DNA of 64,000 bases from Tenebrio molitor (GCF_963966145.1 NC_091049.1:14570001-14634000); one strand, 5' to 3'. Shown: positions 43,382 through 55,600, counted from the first letter of the stretch. Numbers and translations: made by a program. Notes: generated by a model from the sequence alone, not told the origin.

Positions 43382-44440
43382 GCCCGAATACTCCATCGAG
43401 GAGTATGCAGATATGCATTTTGTGTATGGGGAATGTAGCGGAAATGCCAATGCTGCTGTCCGAAGGTGTGAGGAACGTTTTCCTCAGCGGAGAGTCCCAG
43501 ACAGTAAAACCATTCTTAGTGTAGCACAACGTTTGCGTACAACCAGTTCTGTGTTACCCAAAAATCAAGGAATGCAGGAATGGTGAATGTGGAAGAGGAA
43601 ATTTTGCATCGAGTTGATGAAGATTCCTCAATAATTACCAAACACATTGCTAGGGAATTTGGAGTTAGTCATTGGACGGTGTGAAGAACTTTGAAGGAAT
43701 CTCTTCTTTATCCGTATCATTTCCAACGAGTTCAAAGCCTAAGCGCACATGACTGTCCTCAAAGGCAAAGATTTTGCGAATGGTTATTGCAAAAGTTTAA
43801 CCAAGATCCTTTATTCCATAACCAAATTCTTATGACTGATGAATGCTGCTTTACGAGGGACGGTATTCAAAATTTTCACAATATTCACCATTGGGCCGAC
43901 GTCAATCCTCACGTCATTCATCAAGGCCGTTTCCAGCATCGTTTTTCCATAAATGTTTGGGCCGGGATTATTGGAACACATCTGATAGGACCGTTTCTGT
44001 TACCAGCAAGATTAACAGGAGAAAATTATTTAAATTTCTTAAATGTTGATCTGCCAGGTCTTTTGGAGGAAATTCCTTTGGAGATTCGGAGGGCCATGTG
44101 GTTCATGCATGACGATGCTCCGGCGCATTTTACTTTAAATGTAAGACATTTTTTAAACGTTTCATACGGACCCCAATGGATTGGACGAGGCGGACCAACT
44201 GCGTGCCCTCCTCGTTCCCCTGATCAAAACAGTTGCGACTTTTATTTATGGGGTTATATGATATCTATGGTGTATAGAACTGCAGTAAATACTCAAGACG
44301 ATCTTTTAAACAGAATCATGTTGGCTGCAGAACGAATTCGCAACGATCAAGATGAGTTAGCACGGGTTAGCAGGTCATTATTAAGACGTGCTAATGCTTG
44401 TATTAGGGCAAACGGGGGACATTTTGAACATTTACTATGA
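43382..44440 (+). pseudogene. Mariner-type transposase, DD41D
   Basis: Starts MPEYSIEEYADMHFVYGECS (DUF4817-type HTH), frameshift near 43568, second HTH block, TGA at 43681-43683 in place of an expected Arg codon, then an uninterrupted catalytic domain: LMTDECCFTRDG (first Asp), FSINVWAGIIG, MWFMHDDAPAHF (second Asp) and PPRSPDQNSCDFYLWG (third Asp). Forty-one residues separate the second and third catalytic Asp, the spacing I associate with the rosa group. It ends NGGHFEHLL. Two lesions make it inactive. Confidence 0.85.
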
Positions 44441-44972
44441 GTTTTTTATTTTTTTCAATACAAATAAATAGTTTATACAGAAATTAACGAATCTCATTAT
44501 AGTGAAGGTACCTAGATGTTGTATCACAAATGAAGCTATAGAAATAATTTCAGTTCTTTGCAGCAATAAAAGAGGACTGACCTCAAGGCTGTGGTAAATA
44601 CAGATAAATATTTTGAATAGACTAAGATATTGGTGTAAAGGAAAGGAAGGTGGCTAGAAGTCTCAATTTTATATGTAGTAAAAATTTAATTTATTTATAA
44701 TTAAACAGTAACTACACTATTCTTTTTATGTACACTGTTTGCACTTACATGAGTCCCTCTTCAGAAAACCGATTATTGTCATGACCGCGCGGTTTTATTG
44801 TTACTAGAAATTTTTCTTTGAGATCAGTGAAAATTTAATCTTGTTCACCCGCATCTGTTGTTGACAGATGGATGATGGAGTCTTTCTTACTGACACCTCC
44901 TCATGAGGCGGCGCCATTTGAAATTGGCGGAAATTTCAAACAGAATAACATGAATTTTTCATGAGATATTAC

Positions 44973-45125
44973 AGTGTTTGCGCAATGGGATTTTCCCTTA
45001 CATTATAAAAATAAACGTTGTTCCTCCAATAAAATTTGTAGAAAATCAAAATAACCTAGGAAACACTAGTGTAACGCACGATATGACTTTATACCGTAAG
45101 GGAAAATGCCTCGGCGCAAACTCAC
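44973..45125. mobile_element. About 153 bp MITE in the mariner 3' region
   Basis: AGTGTTTGCGC...ATTTTCCCTTAC at 44973-45003 pairs with the complement ending at 45125. ATTA occurs near both flanks but with an ambiguous boundary base. Central 80 bp unrelated. Confidence 0.7.
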
Positions 45126-45262
45126 TATTATCCAAGGGGCCTTTTAAAATCGAAACGTCATTGTGACAGTAGGTACTCGATAAAATCTGACATAGAGTCA
45201 TTGTTGTTTGTGGTTGCTAAGCAATTAACATTAATTACAAAACGTTAACTATTTATTTAATT

Positions 45263-48200
45263 TCATACGGACCCCAATGGATTGGACGAGGCGGACCAAC
45301 TGCGTGCCCTCCTCGTAAAAAAAAAAAAAAACAAAAGAAAGAAAGTGGTAATTTTTATGTCTACAGAATATTCCTCAGATGAAGAATATTTACCATCTAA
45401 ATATCCATGTAGTGACAAATCTAGAAATATAATACATAATTGGAACCTATGTAAAGAAGATCTTCAAGACGCAGGCCCATCTAATGCGAATAATTCCATA
45501 ATTAATTCTGATGTAAAAATAATTAATGAAAATTTTTGTGATATATGTCAACGTTACTTCAAAAATTTCAATGGTTTGAAAATTCACCTTTCAAGAATAC
45601 ATCCTACTAGAAAAGTTACGCCTTTTAAGTGTTTTGAAGAAAACAGTCAAGATGTACGTTTAAGAATCTCAACAAAGCAAGTTTTAAAGACAGCAGCGGT
45701 AGATATTGATACCATAGTCCCTTATCAAGATGCAAGTTTGGATATTATTCCTATTATTTTTAATAACGCTGCTAACACAAATTATGGAAAGGACTCTCAA
45801 TGTCTGATTTGTTATAAATTTTTTCGGGGCACAAATGGGTTAAAGCACCACACTAGAATTATGGATGGTAGTAATTTGAATCCATCTGTAGATTTTTCTG
45901 ATCCATCAACTATAGTTGGCTTAATTTCTAAATTACGCACTTCTACACCAATTTTGAATCGAATTCCTAAAGGTGCTCGTATTGCTGTAGCTGATGAACT
46001 TTCAAATTTTTTAATTTCGTGTATAAATGACAATTCTTTAGTCAAATGGCTTCGTTTATTGATTTTCCCATATTGTGTTCTACGTGTTCCTGAAAAATCT
46101 TTAAAGAAAACACAATCTTTATCATCTGCAGTTAAAATAAATCTTGAATTTTGGAAACGTAACAAAAATTTATCATCTCAATCGTTATTTAATATTTACT
46201 TATCAAAATCAAAACCAACAAAAATTAATTAAAAAAAAACGGGAATTAATAATATTTATAAAAAAATTGAATCCAAATTGTCTGATGGTAATTTAAGAGG
46301 AGCAATTCGTCTTTTATGTTCCCAGGACTCTCTAGCTCCAAATGATGAAACAACTTTTTTAAAACTACAAGAAAAACATCCGAAGCCTCAAGAAAAAACA
46401 ATTAAACCTAATATAATTGATGGACTTTCATCTTGTTCTTCTGTTACTTCAAATGAAGTTTACAATGCTATTATGTCTTTTTACCCTGGTTCAGCTGGTG
46501 GTTTAGACTCCTTGAAACCTCAACATTTAAAGGATTTAATTTCGGATAAACTTGGTTTATCATCTTCGAATCTTCTTTCTTCGTTGGCTAAAATTATTGA
46601 TTTAATGTTTCTTGGTTTAATACCTTTAGAAATTAGTCAGATTCTTTATGGGGCCTCACTTTGTGCTCTTAGTAAAAAAGATGGAGGAATCCGTCCAATA
46701 GCTGTGGGTTGTACATTACGAAGATTAGCTGCTAAAATTGTTTGCACCCGGATTTCTGAACAGATGGGAAATTTTCTAAATCCCTTACAATTAGGTTTTG
46801 GCACAAAATATGGAGCAGAAGCAGGAGCTCATTCAGCAAGAAACTATTTATCATACAGCCATTCTTCAGTTAAAGGGTTTTTAAAAATTGATTTTTTCAA
46901 TGCTTTTAATACGATTTCTCGTACAGCTGTTCTATACAGAGCAAGTGAGCTAATTCCTGCTTTTCTGCCTTATCTTACTCAATGTTATTTTGGTCCAACA
47001 ATTTTGTCATATGGAAACAAAATAATACTTTCTGAAACAGGTGTTCAACAGGGAGATCCTTTGGGTCCCGTTCTCTTTTGTCTTGCGCTTCATCCTGTGA
47101 TTAAATCTTTAAAATCAGAATTTAATGTTTGGTATTTGGATGATGGAGTTTTAGCAGATGATCCTAGTATTGTTTTTAATGATTTTCAAAAAATTATTGA
47201 GTTATCTTCAAAAATAGGTTTATCACTTAATTATAAGAAATGTGAACTTCTAATAACTTCTGATAATACGACAATAAAGTCGAATTTATTAAATGATTTC
47301 AGTAATATAGCCCCTGGAATTTCACCTCAAGAGTTTGACAACATTTCTCTTTTGGGTTGTCCTTTAACGAATGGTGGCATCAGTAAATCAATTAAAGAAA
47401 AAATTAACACCTTCAAACGTTTTTCTAATGGTTTAAAATTTTTACCTTCTCATTCAGCTTATTTTCTCTTAAAAAATTCTTTATCAATACCTCGAATGAC
47501 TTACTTATTACGTTGTTCCCCTTGCTGGAGATCTAATGACGATCTTATTGAATATGACACTTTTTTAAAAGAAACTTTGAAAGATATCTGTAATTGTAGT
47601 TTCAATGAAAATTCTTGGTCTCGATCTACTCTTCCAGTATCTTTGGGAGGTTTAGGATTCCGCAAGTTGACATCTTTATGTTACTCCTCTTTTCTAGGCT
47701 CCATACATGTTGCAAAATTACTGCTTACAATTTTACCTGCCTATATCTCTCAATCATCAGATACAGTCCTTGTTGAAGTTTTATGTCATTGGTCAAAATT
47801 AAGTAGGAAGGAACCAATTAATAGCGTTTCACAACGTGACTAGGATATGCAAATTTGTCTTCGCAATTTGGACACTTTATCGTCTAATACAGAAAATCTT
47901 CGAGAAAAAGCACGTTTACTTGCTACTCAACAAAAAGAATCTGGTGCCTGGTTGAATAGCTTACCTTCATCATCTCTTGGAACTCCTCTGGACGACTCAT
48001 CTTTTCGTATAGCCGTTGCATTACGAACGGGTCAACCTGTGTGCGAACCTCATACCTGTATTTGCGGCGAACCTGCAGATAAATTTGGTCATCATGGACT
48101 ATCTTGTCGTAAAAGTACAGGAAGACGTTCTCGCCATTTAAACATCAATGACATTATAAAAAGAGCTTTAGTATCAGCTGAAATTCCATCGATACTTGAA

Positions 48201-48675
48201 CCTACAGGATGTTGCAAAAGCGACGGTAAACGGGCTGATGGTATGTCCCTCGTACCTTAGAAACGTGGCAAGGCTCTCTTATGGGATGTTACGTGCAGAG
48301 ATACTCTAGCAGCTACTTATATTCCTTTGACAAGCAAGAAGGCTGGTGATGCTGCTCGTTTAGGTGAAGATGCCAAGAGAAATAAATATAAAGAACTTTT
48401 CTCCCGCTTTTGTTTTCTGCCATTTTCTGTGGAAACTTTAAGCCCTTGACGAGCAGATGCAAAAAAATTTATTACATTGTTAGGGAAGAAAATAAGCAGC
48501 ATGTCAAATGACAATAAATCGACATTATATCTTACCCAGAGAATAAGTTTGGCAATTTAACGGGGTAAGGCTGCGTCAGTTCTCGGGACAATTCCCCAAT
48601 CACCCGATTTAGAAGAAATCTTTTATATTTTAAAATAAAAATATATTATGTATGTGTTCTAAAATAAATCATTTA
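45263..48675 (+). mobile_element. Non-LTR retrotransposon with restriction-like endonuclease
   Basis: Flanked by a 14-bp target duplication CTATTTATTTAATT at 45249-45262 and 48676-48689. 45261-45316 is identical over 56 bp to the mariner transposase at 44160-44215, followed by an A-rich run and the ORF. The 3' end has no long poly(A). The element lies in the 3' non-coding part of the mariner. Confidence 0.85.
45357..48638 (+). pseudogene. LINE polyprotein: zinc fingers, RT (YLDD), endonuclease
   Basis: One frame of about 1090 codons with five stops (46230, 47841, 48258, 48447, 48558) and no frameshift. N-terminal zinc fingers FCDICQRYFKNFNGLKIH (about 45535) and QCLICYKFFRGTNGLKHH (about 45800). 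RT: KKDGGIRPIAVGCTLRRLAA, FLKIDFFNAFNTI, GVQQGDPLGPVLFC and active site WYLDDGVL (about 47130), where most LINEs have Y/FADD. C-terminal CCHC-like CICGEP...HHGLSC, RHLNIND, KRADG and LLWDVTCRDT match the R2-class restriction-like endonuclease. I would place it among R2/NeSL/Hero-like elements, clade unresolved. Confidence 0.82.
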
Positions 48676-48862
48676 CCTATTTATTTAATTATCACAACAA
48701 TAAAATGGTGCAAAAGTTCCCAAACAGTGGGGCACCGTTTTAAATTTTTATTTTTGAGAAAACCATTCATGTTAGGAAAAAATTGTACTAAGGTTTTCGA
48801 CCACATTTTCTCTCACAGACTCACCCTGAAATTCTCGGGAGACCATTCCCTAACACCCTGTA

Positions 48863-49635
48863 TAATGTATGATTTTCTTTAATAAACTAATGTTTCAAAA
48901 TCAAAAATCTACCTCGAAAATACAACCGACAACGTCGCCGACTTTTGTTTTTAGTGTGTCTGCAAGTGTCAGAAAAAAGTGGGGTTATGAAAGAAAACTG
49001 TTGGACAGTCGTTTTTGTCGTAGTTCATCGTGTTTTTTATTCTCATTTTATTATTTCAATTAAAAAAGTATGATATGGTAGCTAAAACCTTTTTGTACAT
49101 AATAATTATTTTGTGTTTCGTAAGTAAACTCAACAGTTCAATGTCAAATTTTGACGGGTAGTGGATTTTTGATTTTGAAACAGATTATAGCCATTTTACA
49201 GTGTATGTTCAGCGAAATAAAAAACGCAGTGTATGTACAGTGAGTGGCAAAAGTATGGAATAAATTAATTAAAAATTAAATAAAATTTTTATTGCTAAAC
49301 TACCAAGATAATCAGGTAATCACCTTTAACTCAGCAGCGTACTAGGAATTTTGACCAAATTTTCAATCATTTGTATCTCGAAAACGAAAAAACTTTAATA
49401 AGAAATTTTTTTTTGTCTATGACTTCTCATCATCACCAATTACAGGTTTTTTTTCCAAACTTATTTTAGAATCACCCTGTATCTGAGTAATATTCTGTTT
49501 AGATAAAATCTTTAAAAACAGTGATGACATATGAATATCAAAATCTTACGTCCAGCGTCCCCAAAGAGCCTAAGAAAAAAATGATCACCTCAACACCCCA
49601 TCTATTAATATAATTTGTAAGCTTATCTACCACAG
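48863..49635. other. No gene; isolated mariner-type termini
   Basis: CAGTGAGTGGCAAAAGTATG after TA at about 49240 resembles a Tc1/mariner left end, and AATCACCCTGTA at about 49472 a right end, but they do not pair. No coding motif. Confidence 0.4.
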
Positions 49636-50190
49636 GGTAAGAATCTTAAATTGTGCTTCAACTGCCTTCTCAATAACCATCAAGTTACAAATTATAAATC
49701 AAAATATTCTTGTCGAAAGTGCAAGGAGCAACATGATAGCATCTTGCACCAAGAAAGAGAACAAGTAGCTAATGCAGTAGACGCAGTAAGCAACCACGCC
49801 CTTTTGCCCAACAAATCAGTTCTTCTGTCTACAGCCATTGTGCTTATCGAAAATATTTCCAACCAGTTTATGGAATGTAGAGCCTTTTTGTATGCCAGTT
49901 TTATATCGGGTGTTTTTTTACATTTCACCTCATAGTAGGCGTTGAAGAGTCGATTGTGAAGGCACTATACCGGTACTGATATCAGCTGTTTGAATCTTAC
50001 GTTTTACACGAGTGGTGCGTTCACGATCGACTCTTTAACGCCTACGAGGTGAAATTAAAAAAAAAACACCCGACATCACAACATATGGCTACTTAGCTCT
50101 TTCTAAATCTACATAAAACAAATCTAACCGTTGGTGGAATAAATCAACCTGTTTCAACAATAACGCAGAGAACTTACGGTCATCACGTAC
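49636..50190 (+). pseudogene. BEL/Pao Gag zinc knuckle to protease fragment, split by a MITE
   Basis: LNFCFN-type knuckle (here CFNCLLNNHQVTNYKSK, then CRKCKEQHDSILH), SVLLSTAIVLIENISNQFME and CRAFL bring the frame to the protease. The MITE 49907-50072 interrupts it; downstream LHKTNLTVGGINQPVSTI continues the protease domain. Everything else of the retrotransposon is missing. Confidence 0.72.
49907..50072. mobile_element. 166 bp MITE, CGGGTGTTTTTTT family
   Basis: CGGGTGTTTTTTTA followed by TTTCACCTC and TAGGCGTTGAAGAGTCGAT, with the complement at the right; arms about 47 bp. The host frame resumes right after it. No unambiguous duplication, so superfamily is open. Confidence 0.8.
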
Positions 50191-50775
50191 AATCTTGTAA
50201 AAAAAAACTCAACAAGTGTTTTAGTTTAGAGTGGTTAGGTTGGTTTCTTATTCTTCTTGTTCAGTTGAGGTCAGAAATTACTTATAATATTGATTTAAGG
50301 TGAACTATTGTATAAGTTGTTATCTTATTTGTCAGTAGTTTTAGTCCTTGCAGAGTTGGAGGTCTCCAATGGAGCCGGCATGTTAACGTTAGAGGTCAAG
50401 TACTCGCACCGCCACTTTTGCCCTTACACAAGGTACCCTCTCGGAGGAAACAGAATTACTTTAATTCTCGAAACAAGACGAAGTAACTTCCAACAATAAC
50501 AATCCAATATACAATTTGTTAGGTTATGAGAAATGTTCATTCCACACACCCACAACAGTTTAGTCAATCTTTCCTATTCTTGAAAATCAAATTGAGGTAT
50601 TTTACATTACACAAATTACAAACATTGCAATTGACGTGTCAAATAATTCACCTATTGTCAATACGGCTCAATATTTATGGCAACAAAGACCTGCAATAAT
50701 TAGACAAATATCCACTTACTGAACATATTAAACACATTCTTAGAAAGCTACAATCAACACTTTGAAACTTACCAG
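50191..50775. other. No confident gene
   Basis: A plus-strand stretch 50358-50440 between CCTTGCAG and AAGGTACCC could be an exon but matches nothing I know. The remainder is AT-rich without repeats. Confidence 0.3.
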
Positions 50776-50912
50776 TCAGTGGTGAGTTGCTAATTGTTTT
50801 AAATGCTTTCTAGTCACTTCCAAAGCTGCAGTCCTTTCGTTGTCATCAAAATACCAAATTCTGAATGTCTCAAAAATCACACCCAACGGTCCGTCAATCA
50901 GCACAGTTGATT
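50776..50912 (-). CDS. Possible terminal exon of an unrecognised gene
   Basis: Minus strand: after an acceptor TATTTTACAG the frame reads STVLIDGPLGVIFETFRIWY and continues to a stop at 50776; only this frame is open, and GTAAGT follows 7 bases past the stop. The composition is that of a globular protein rather than of a transposon. I cannot name the product or find the preceding exon in phase. Confidence 0.35.
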
Positions 50913-51442
50913 CTGTAAAATACATCAGAATAAATAATACACTTTCAGCTGAAACTTCGATTTTGCAAAAAGTTAACATAACCTAAAAGTCGCACTACTC
51001 GTTTTACATTTTGCAATCAGTAAATCTTAACCGTAAGCAAACAAATTAGTGCATGTGAGCGACTGTGGCCGTTATAATGAAAAATATAATCAATAATGAA
51101 CACGACAAACAAAATATGAAAAGAAAAACTTACTCCACTATAACCATTATCATTTGCACATCAAAATAAAAAAGCACGTGCAACGGTGTACGGTGATGCG
51201 CTGATGCGTTGCGTTTACGCCAGTGACGTGGGAAATAGAATAGACGGAGCATCACCATGTAATGCCGGCGCTACACAATGCTAAACTCTATCCATTTTCA
51301 ATATACACTACTAAATCAAGTGATTTTAGTAACTTTGGTGGTGTAATAGGATACAACTTTTTTCTACTGTAAATGCAATGTCACAAATAATAATTCAGGT
51401 TATGTGTATTTTGAAGAGGTTATAATGTACTATGGCTTAAAT

Positions 51443-52027
51443 CTAAATATATAAAACATCTTTATTTAATTTCAACGACAAAATCGCTATCTGAAGCTTT
51501 TTGTAGTCAGCTATGTATGAAACATTACATACAAATTGATCAATGCATGATACAACAGTTTGATGGTTTTGCAAAATATTCAACAATGGAAATTCCTTTG
51601 TGCAAATGTTTTGCAAATTGTGGTTGGACAATAGATCTAACAGATAATAAATATGTGATACATTTTTCTCTAAACCATGAGCAGTTAACAAGGCATATAA
51701 TTTTGAATAAGAAAGCAAACTTACATTTTCTTTCCTACAGATATCTACAAATGTGTGTACATACTTATCTAAAAATTTTCTTTTCTGTAACAGTTTTACA
51801 AATATTTCAACATTAGCATTTTTTATGTAAAGACATTTTTAGAAAAATTTCACTTGGAATAATAAAGTCTTCTCGGTTCATCAGAGTAAAAAGATTAAGT
51901 TTCGTTTGATGAGTGTCTTCATACAGGATCAGGTTATTTAAATGTTTCATATAAATTTTCTGTAGAGCATCTTGGGCTTCGATTTTGATTTGTAACAAAA
52001 GATCCATCTTGGAAACACTGGTTAGCA
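51443..52027 (-). CDS. Putative terminal exon of a helical protein, unrecognised
   Basis: After the acceptor TTGTTGCAG the minus strand has a 195-codon frame: LTSVSKMDLLLQIKIEAQDA, HLNNLILYEDTHQTK, then one A-run slip near 51822, then VEIFVKLLQKRKFLDKYVHT, LTAHGLEKNVSHIYYLLDLL and QTVVSCIDQFVCNV to a stop at 51443. The leucine-rich, helical composition suggests a helical-repeat scaffold. Upstream exons would lie beyond the MITE at 52128. The single homopolymer slip may be decay or assembly error. Function unknown. Confidence 0.5.
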
Positions 52028-52127
52028 CTGCAACAACAGTAAAATAAAATTATTTATGTTGCTAGTTTGTAAGCAGTACCTCATTTTGTAGTTGATATCC
52101 CTTCCATTATTTACTTATGTACACATA

Positions 52128-52603
52128 CAGGTGTCCCAAAAATGGCGTACTAACAGTGCACTACGGTGTAGAAGAGATTACCGTCAACTTCAGAAAAATG
52201 TTAAAAAAAATCTATTGGACTTATTTGCTATTTAGCGGTCTTTGCAAGTGGCACTTAACAAGTCAATTATTTTGAAATATATGTATGAAATTGTCATGGC
52301 AGCTACCTCTCATCGTACATATTATCACAAAGTACAAGATCACTCACTACCAATATCTAATCTTGCATAATAGAGAATTTAGAAGCTTTGGAAATCGAAA
52401 AAATTATTTTAAATCTACTACGGTAACATTTCAAGGTAATGATGTACGAATATATCTTTGTTTACATTGTATTACCGTTAATAATAATAATAAAAATAAT
52501 TGATTTTTTTGTCGGAAACATTTTTTCCATATTTTTTTCATGTACATTTAAACATCCTCCATAAAGTAGTAAATAGTTTGTACGCCATTTTTGGGACACC
52601 CTG
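52128..52603. mobile_element. 476 bp TA-flanked MITE
   Basis: CAGGTGTCCCAAAAATGGCG at the left, complement of CAGGGTGTCCCAAAAATGGC at the right; TA at 52126-52127 and 52604-52605. Only the ends pair; the interior has no coding motif. It ends 9 bases from the polymerase stop codon. Confidence 0.85.
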
Positions 52604-52611
52604 TATGTACT

Positions 52612-55600
52612 TTACTCATAATTAATATTTTCTTCTTCTTTTTCTCTGTTAGGTGTCGCTTGATACATATAGCCCCAAGGCTTAGTGTCAGTTGTATCAA
52701 AATTAAGAATACGTTTATCATCAAATGGACTTAAGACAATTTTTGTCTGTTTGATAGATGAGACCTTGTGGTTTTTAGATCTTAACTTTTGTACTTTTTC
52801 TAAAATTGTTTGATCGAACAAACAATTTTTATAATCATTAAATGTGATGGCTTTTATTGAAGATTTTGTAGATCCTTTTGATTTTTTAACTAAATACTCT
52901 TTTGATTTATCGTCATCTACAGTGTAGGCATACATTTTTGATCTTAAACCAACAAATTCTAACATAATTTTACCATTGTTTTCATCTTTCATAAGGCCGG
53001 GTACTTTTTTGTTTCTTTGTATAATGTTATAAATATTGTTAGTTTCATAATCTGAGGTATCAAAAAGATGAAAATCTTTTTTAATATATTCATATATGTC
53101 ACAAACTTTAAATTCATAGATTAAACTGTCAGTATCGGTATAAAGTAATTTTGCAGAGTTTTGGAAGGTTTTAATAACATAGTTGTAATGAAAATGATAT
53201 AAGAAAGTTTTCGAAATATCTAAGATACTAAAACCAACGTATATTGGTTTATTCAGATAAACTCCTAATTTATTCATTTCAACAACAACAATATTTTCAT
53301 CAAAAATAATGGAGCTATGAAAATTAGGTCTTGAAATTAATGCGCGTAGTCCCCAGCGTCCTCCATCCCATTTCGTTACCAATCGAATGTCTCTATGTTT
53401 TCTAACATTCTCCATACATTTACCATAAATAGCATTAATCATTAATTTATAGAAATCTTTTTCAAAATCATTTTTAGACTGTTGCCTGAGTTTGGTATTT
53501 AAGTCAATATATTGTTTAAGCCATGATGATTGTTTGAATTTTAAAACTTTGTGAACTTTAGTTAATTTCATTCCCAGGTCTCAATACATTTTCAAATTTC
53601 TATAATGAATAATATAATTTTTTTTTGGAAATAATGTTAAAAGCAGTTTTTTAATTTTGGATGTAGAATTTGGTGGCACCATATGTTCAGGCGCCAATGG
53701 TAAATCGCTATGCATATCATGTATGCAAATGGGATAATCTTAATCACATTCAAGTATGTAACCAATTTGAGAAGTATTGGAGGTATATAATATTTGTTGA
53801 ATGTTAAAATTTTCTAAAAACTCAAATTCACCATATGGCAAATATTCTGACATTGCTGCACCATATAAATTATTCACGTCAAAATACATTAAGTACTTGC
53901 TGTCTAAATTTTGTATAAAATTTTCTTTCATATATTTATTATTTGCTTTTGCATATCTATTTGAACACTGTGATACACCACCTCTTATTCCCTTTTCTAT
54001 AAATAATATTTGATCAATATCCATCAAACGTTCTAATGTTATATTTGTGGTTTTGAGCATAGCATCAAAAGTCCGGGAGTACCTAGTAAAGTAATGTAAA
54101 GGATCTAAATCATATGTTTTTTTGCATGTATCACGAAAAGCTTCAAAAACATCTGCAAATAAAAGAACATCAGTCTTTAAATACAAATCAGCATACTCTC
54201 CTATTGTTTTAATATGAAAGCAGTCCCAAACTTTTTTAGCATGATAATAGTCGCTGTCACTAATAAGTTCCTCAGTAAGTTCACTGTAAAATGCTTCTTT
54301 ACAAGGTAAAACGGTTTCCTCTAAACGTTCAAATGAATCAATGTAATCATAAGGAAATATACCTTTTTTGGTTAATAACAAGAATTCTTCTTCGGTATTA
54401 CAAAATAATTTTGTTATAGATTTTTGTTCGTTTTGTAAATTTGATGTAAGTTTTCCTAGAGCTTGAGACATAAAACGAAAAGATTCAACAAATCGTAAAG
54501 ATACATTTGTGCCTGCAACATATTTAGTAAAAGAAATGTATTTTCCTTTATTTATAGGTAGCAATTTGATTGTTCCTTGAAACTGTGTTGATAGTTCTTT
54601 AATTATAAAATGAGCATCATATCCACTTAAGTTGTGAAAAACAACAGGAATGTAATGAGCATCTTTATAATTTAAGTTACAAGCTTGATGCGCTAAACCA
54701 CGAAATTCTCCTGTTTGATGATTATGATCTCGTACTTTCATTTGGTTTGGTTGAAATGTTTGTTTGCAGATGTGACAATTGTCATTTGTTTTTGTTGTCA
54801 TTGGTAAAATTATTTTAAGCTGTTCATCACAAAATTGTGAAATTTCTTGCAACTCTTTAACAAACCACTGAATGCAATCTTTACCACGATAAATATTAAA
54901 TTTAGAGAATGAATCGTTATAAGAGCATTTTAGATAATAGGCTACACTAAATGCAACATGATTTTGATATATTTTAAAATTAGATTTGGTAGAGTAATTA
55001 TGCTTTTTCTAAAATACTTTCTAAATCTGCAAAGGGAACTTTTTCTTTATAAGAATGATTTTCAAACTGCAAAAATTTCTTTGTTTCATCAGGTAATTTG
55101 ACACAACATTGATTTTACTTTAAGCAATAACGCAAATGATTTTGGAGTAGATTGTCAGTGGTAAAAGAATTTAAACATCTCTCACAAACAAAACATTTAT
55201 TATTATGATTTGATAATTGTTTAGATAACAAACGAGATAAAGTTTTAATCCACACAAAGTGATAAAGTAGGGACTTTTTAGAAGCAAAAGACAAATTTGG
55301 TTTAGTATTAATTGGCAACATTAATAAATTGATAACTTTAATATCAGCTTTATGTGTTTGTGAACTTAAAGAACAAGGCAAAATTTTTGAACGCTCAAAA
55401 CAATATAAGTTAATGGCAAGATTGTTATGTTTTTCAAACTTTCTAACATCTTTAATTGTAATTGGAAACTGGATATTTTGATATTTTAACACATCTTTAA
55501 AATGTGGATAAGAAGAAATTCTATTAGCGTTTTTCTTTGCAGGATACAAAGCAGATACAACTGACCATAAAAAACAAAAATTATCATCATTTTCAACATT

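Larger units (their letters stand above)
43110..48860 (+). mobile_element. DD41D (rosa-like) mariner element containing a LINE
   Basis: Both ends read CAGGGTGTTAGGGAATGGTC with about 70 bp of inverted similarity, flanked by TA at 43108-43109 and 48861-48862. Contains the transposase 43382-44440, a MITE (44973-45125) and a non-LTR retrotransposon (45263-48675). Without insertions the element is about 2.2 kb. Confidence 0.88.

Noticed and set aside
52285..52503. 72-codon frame between 52.1 and 52.6 kb
   Set aside because: It lies within the TA-flanked MITE and shows no motif.
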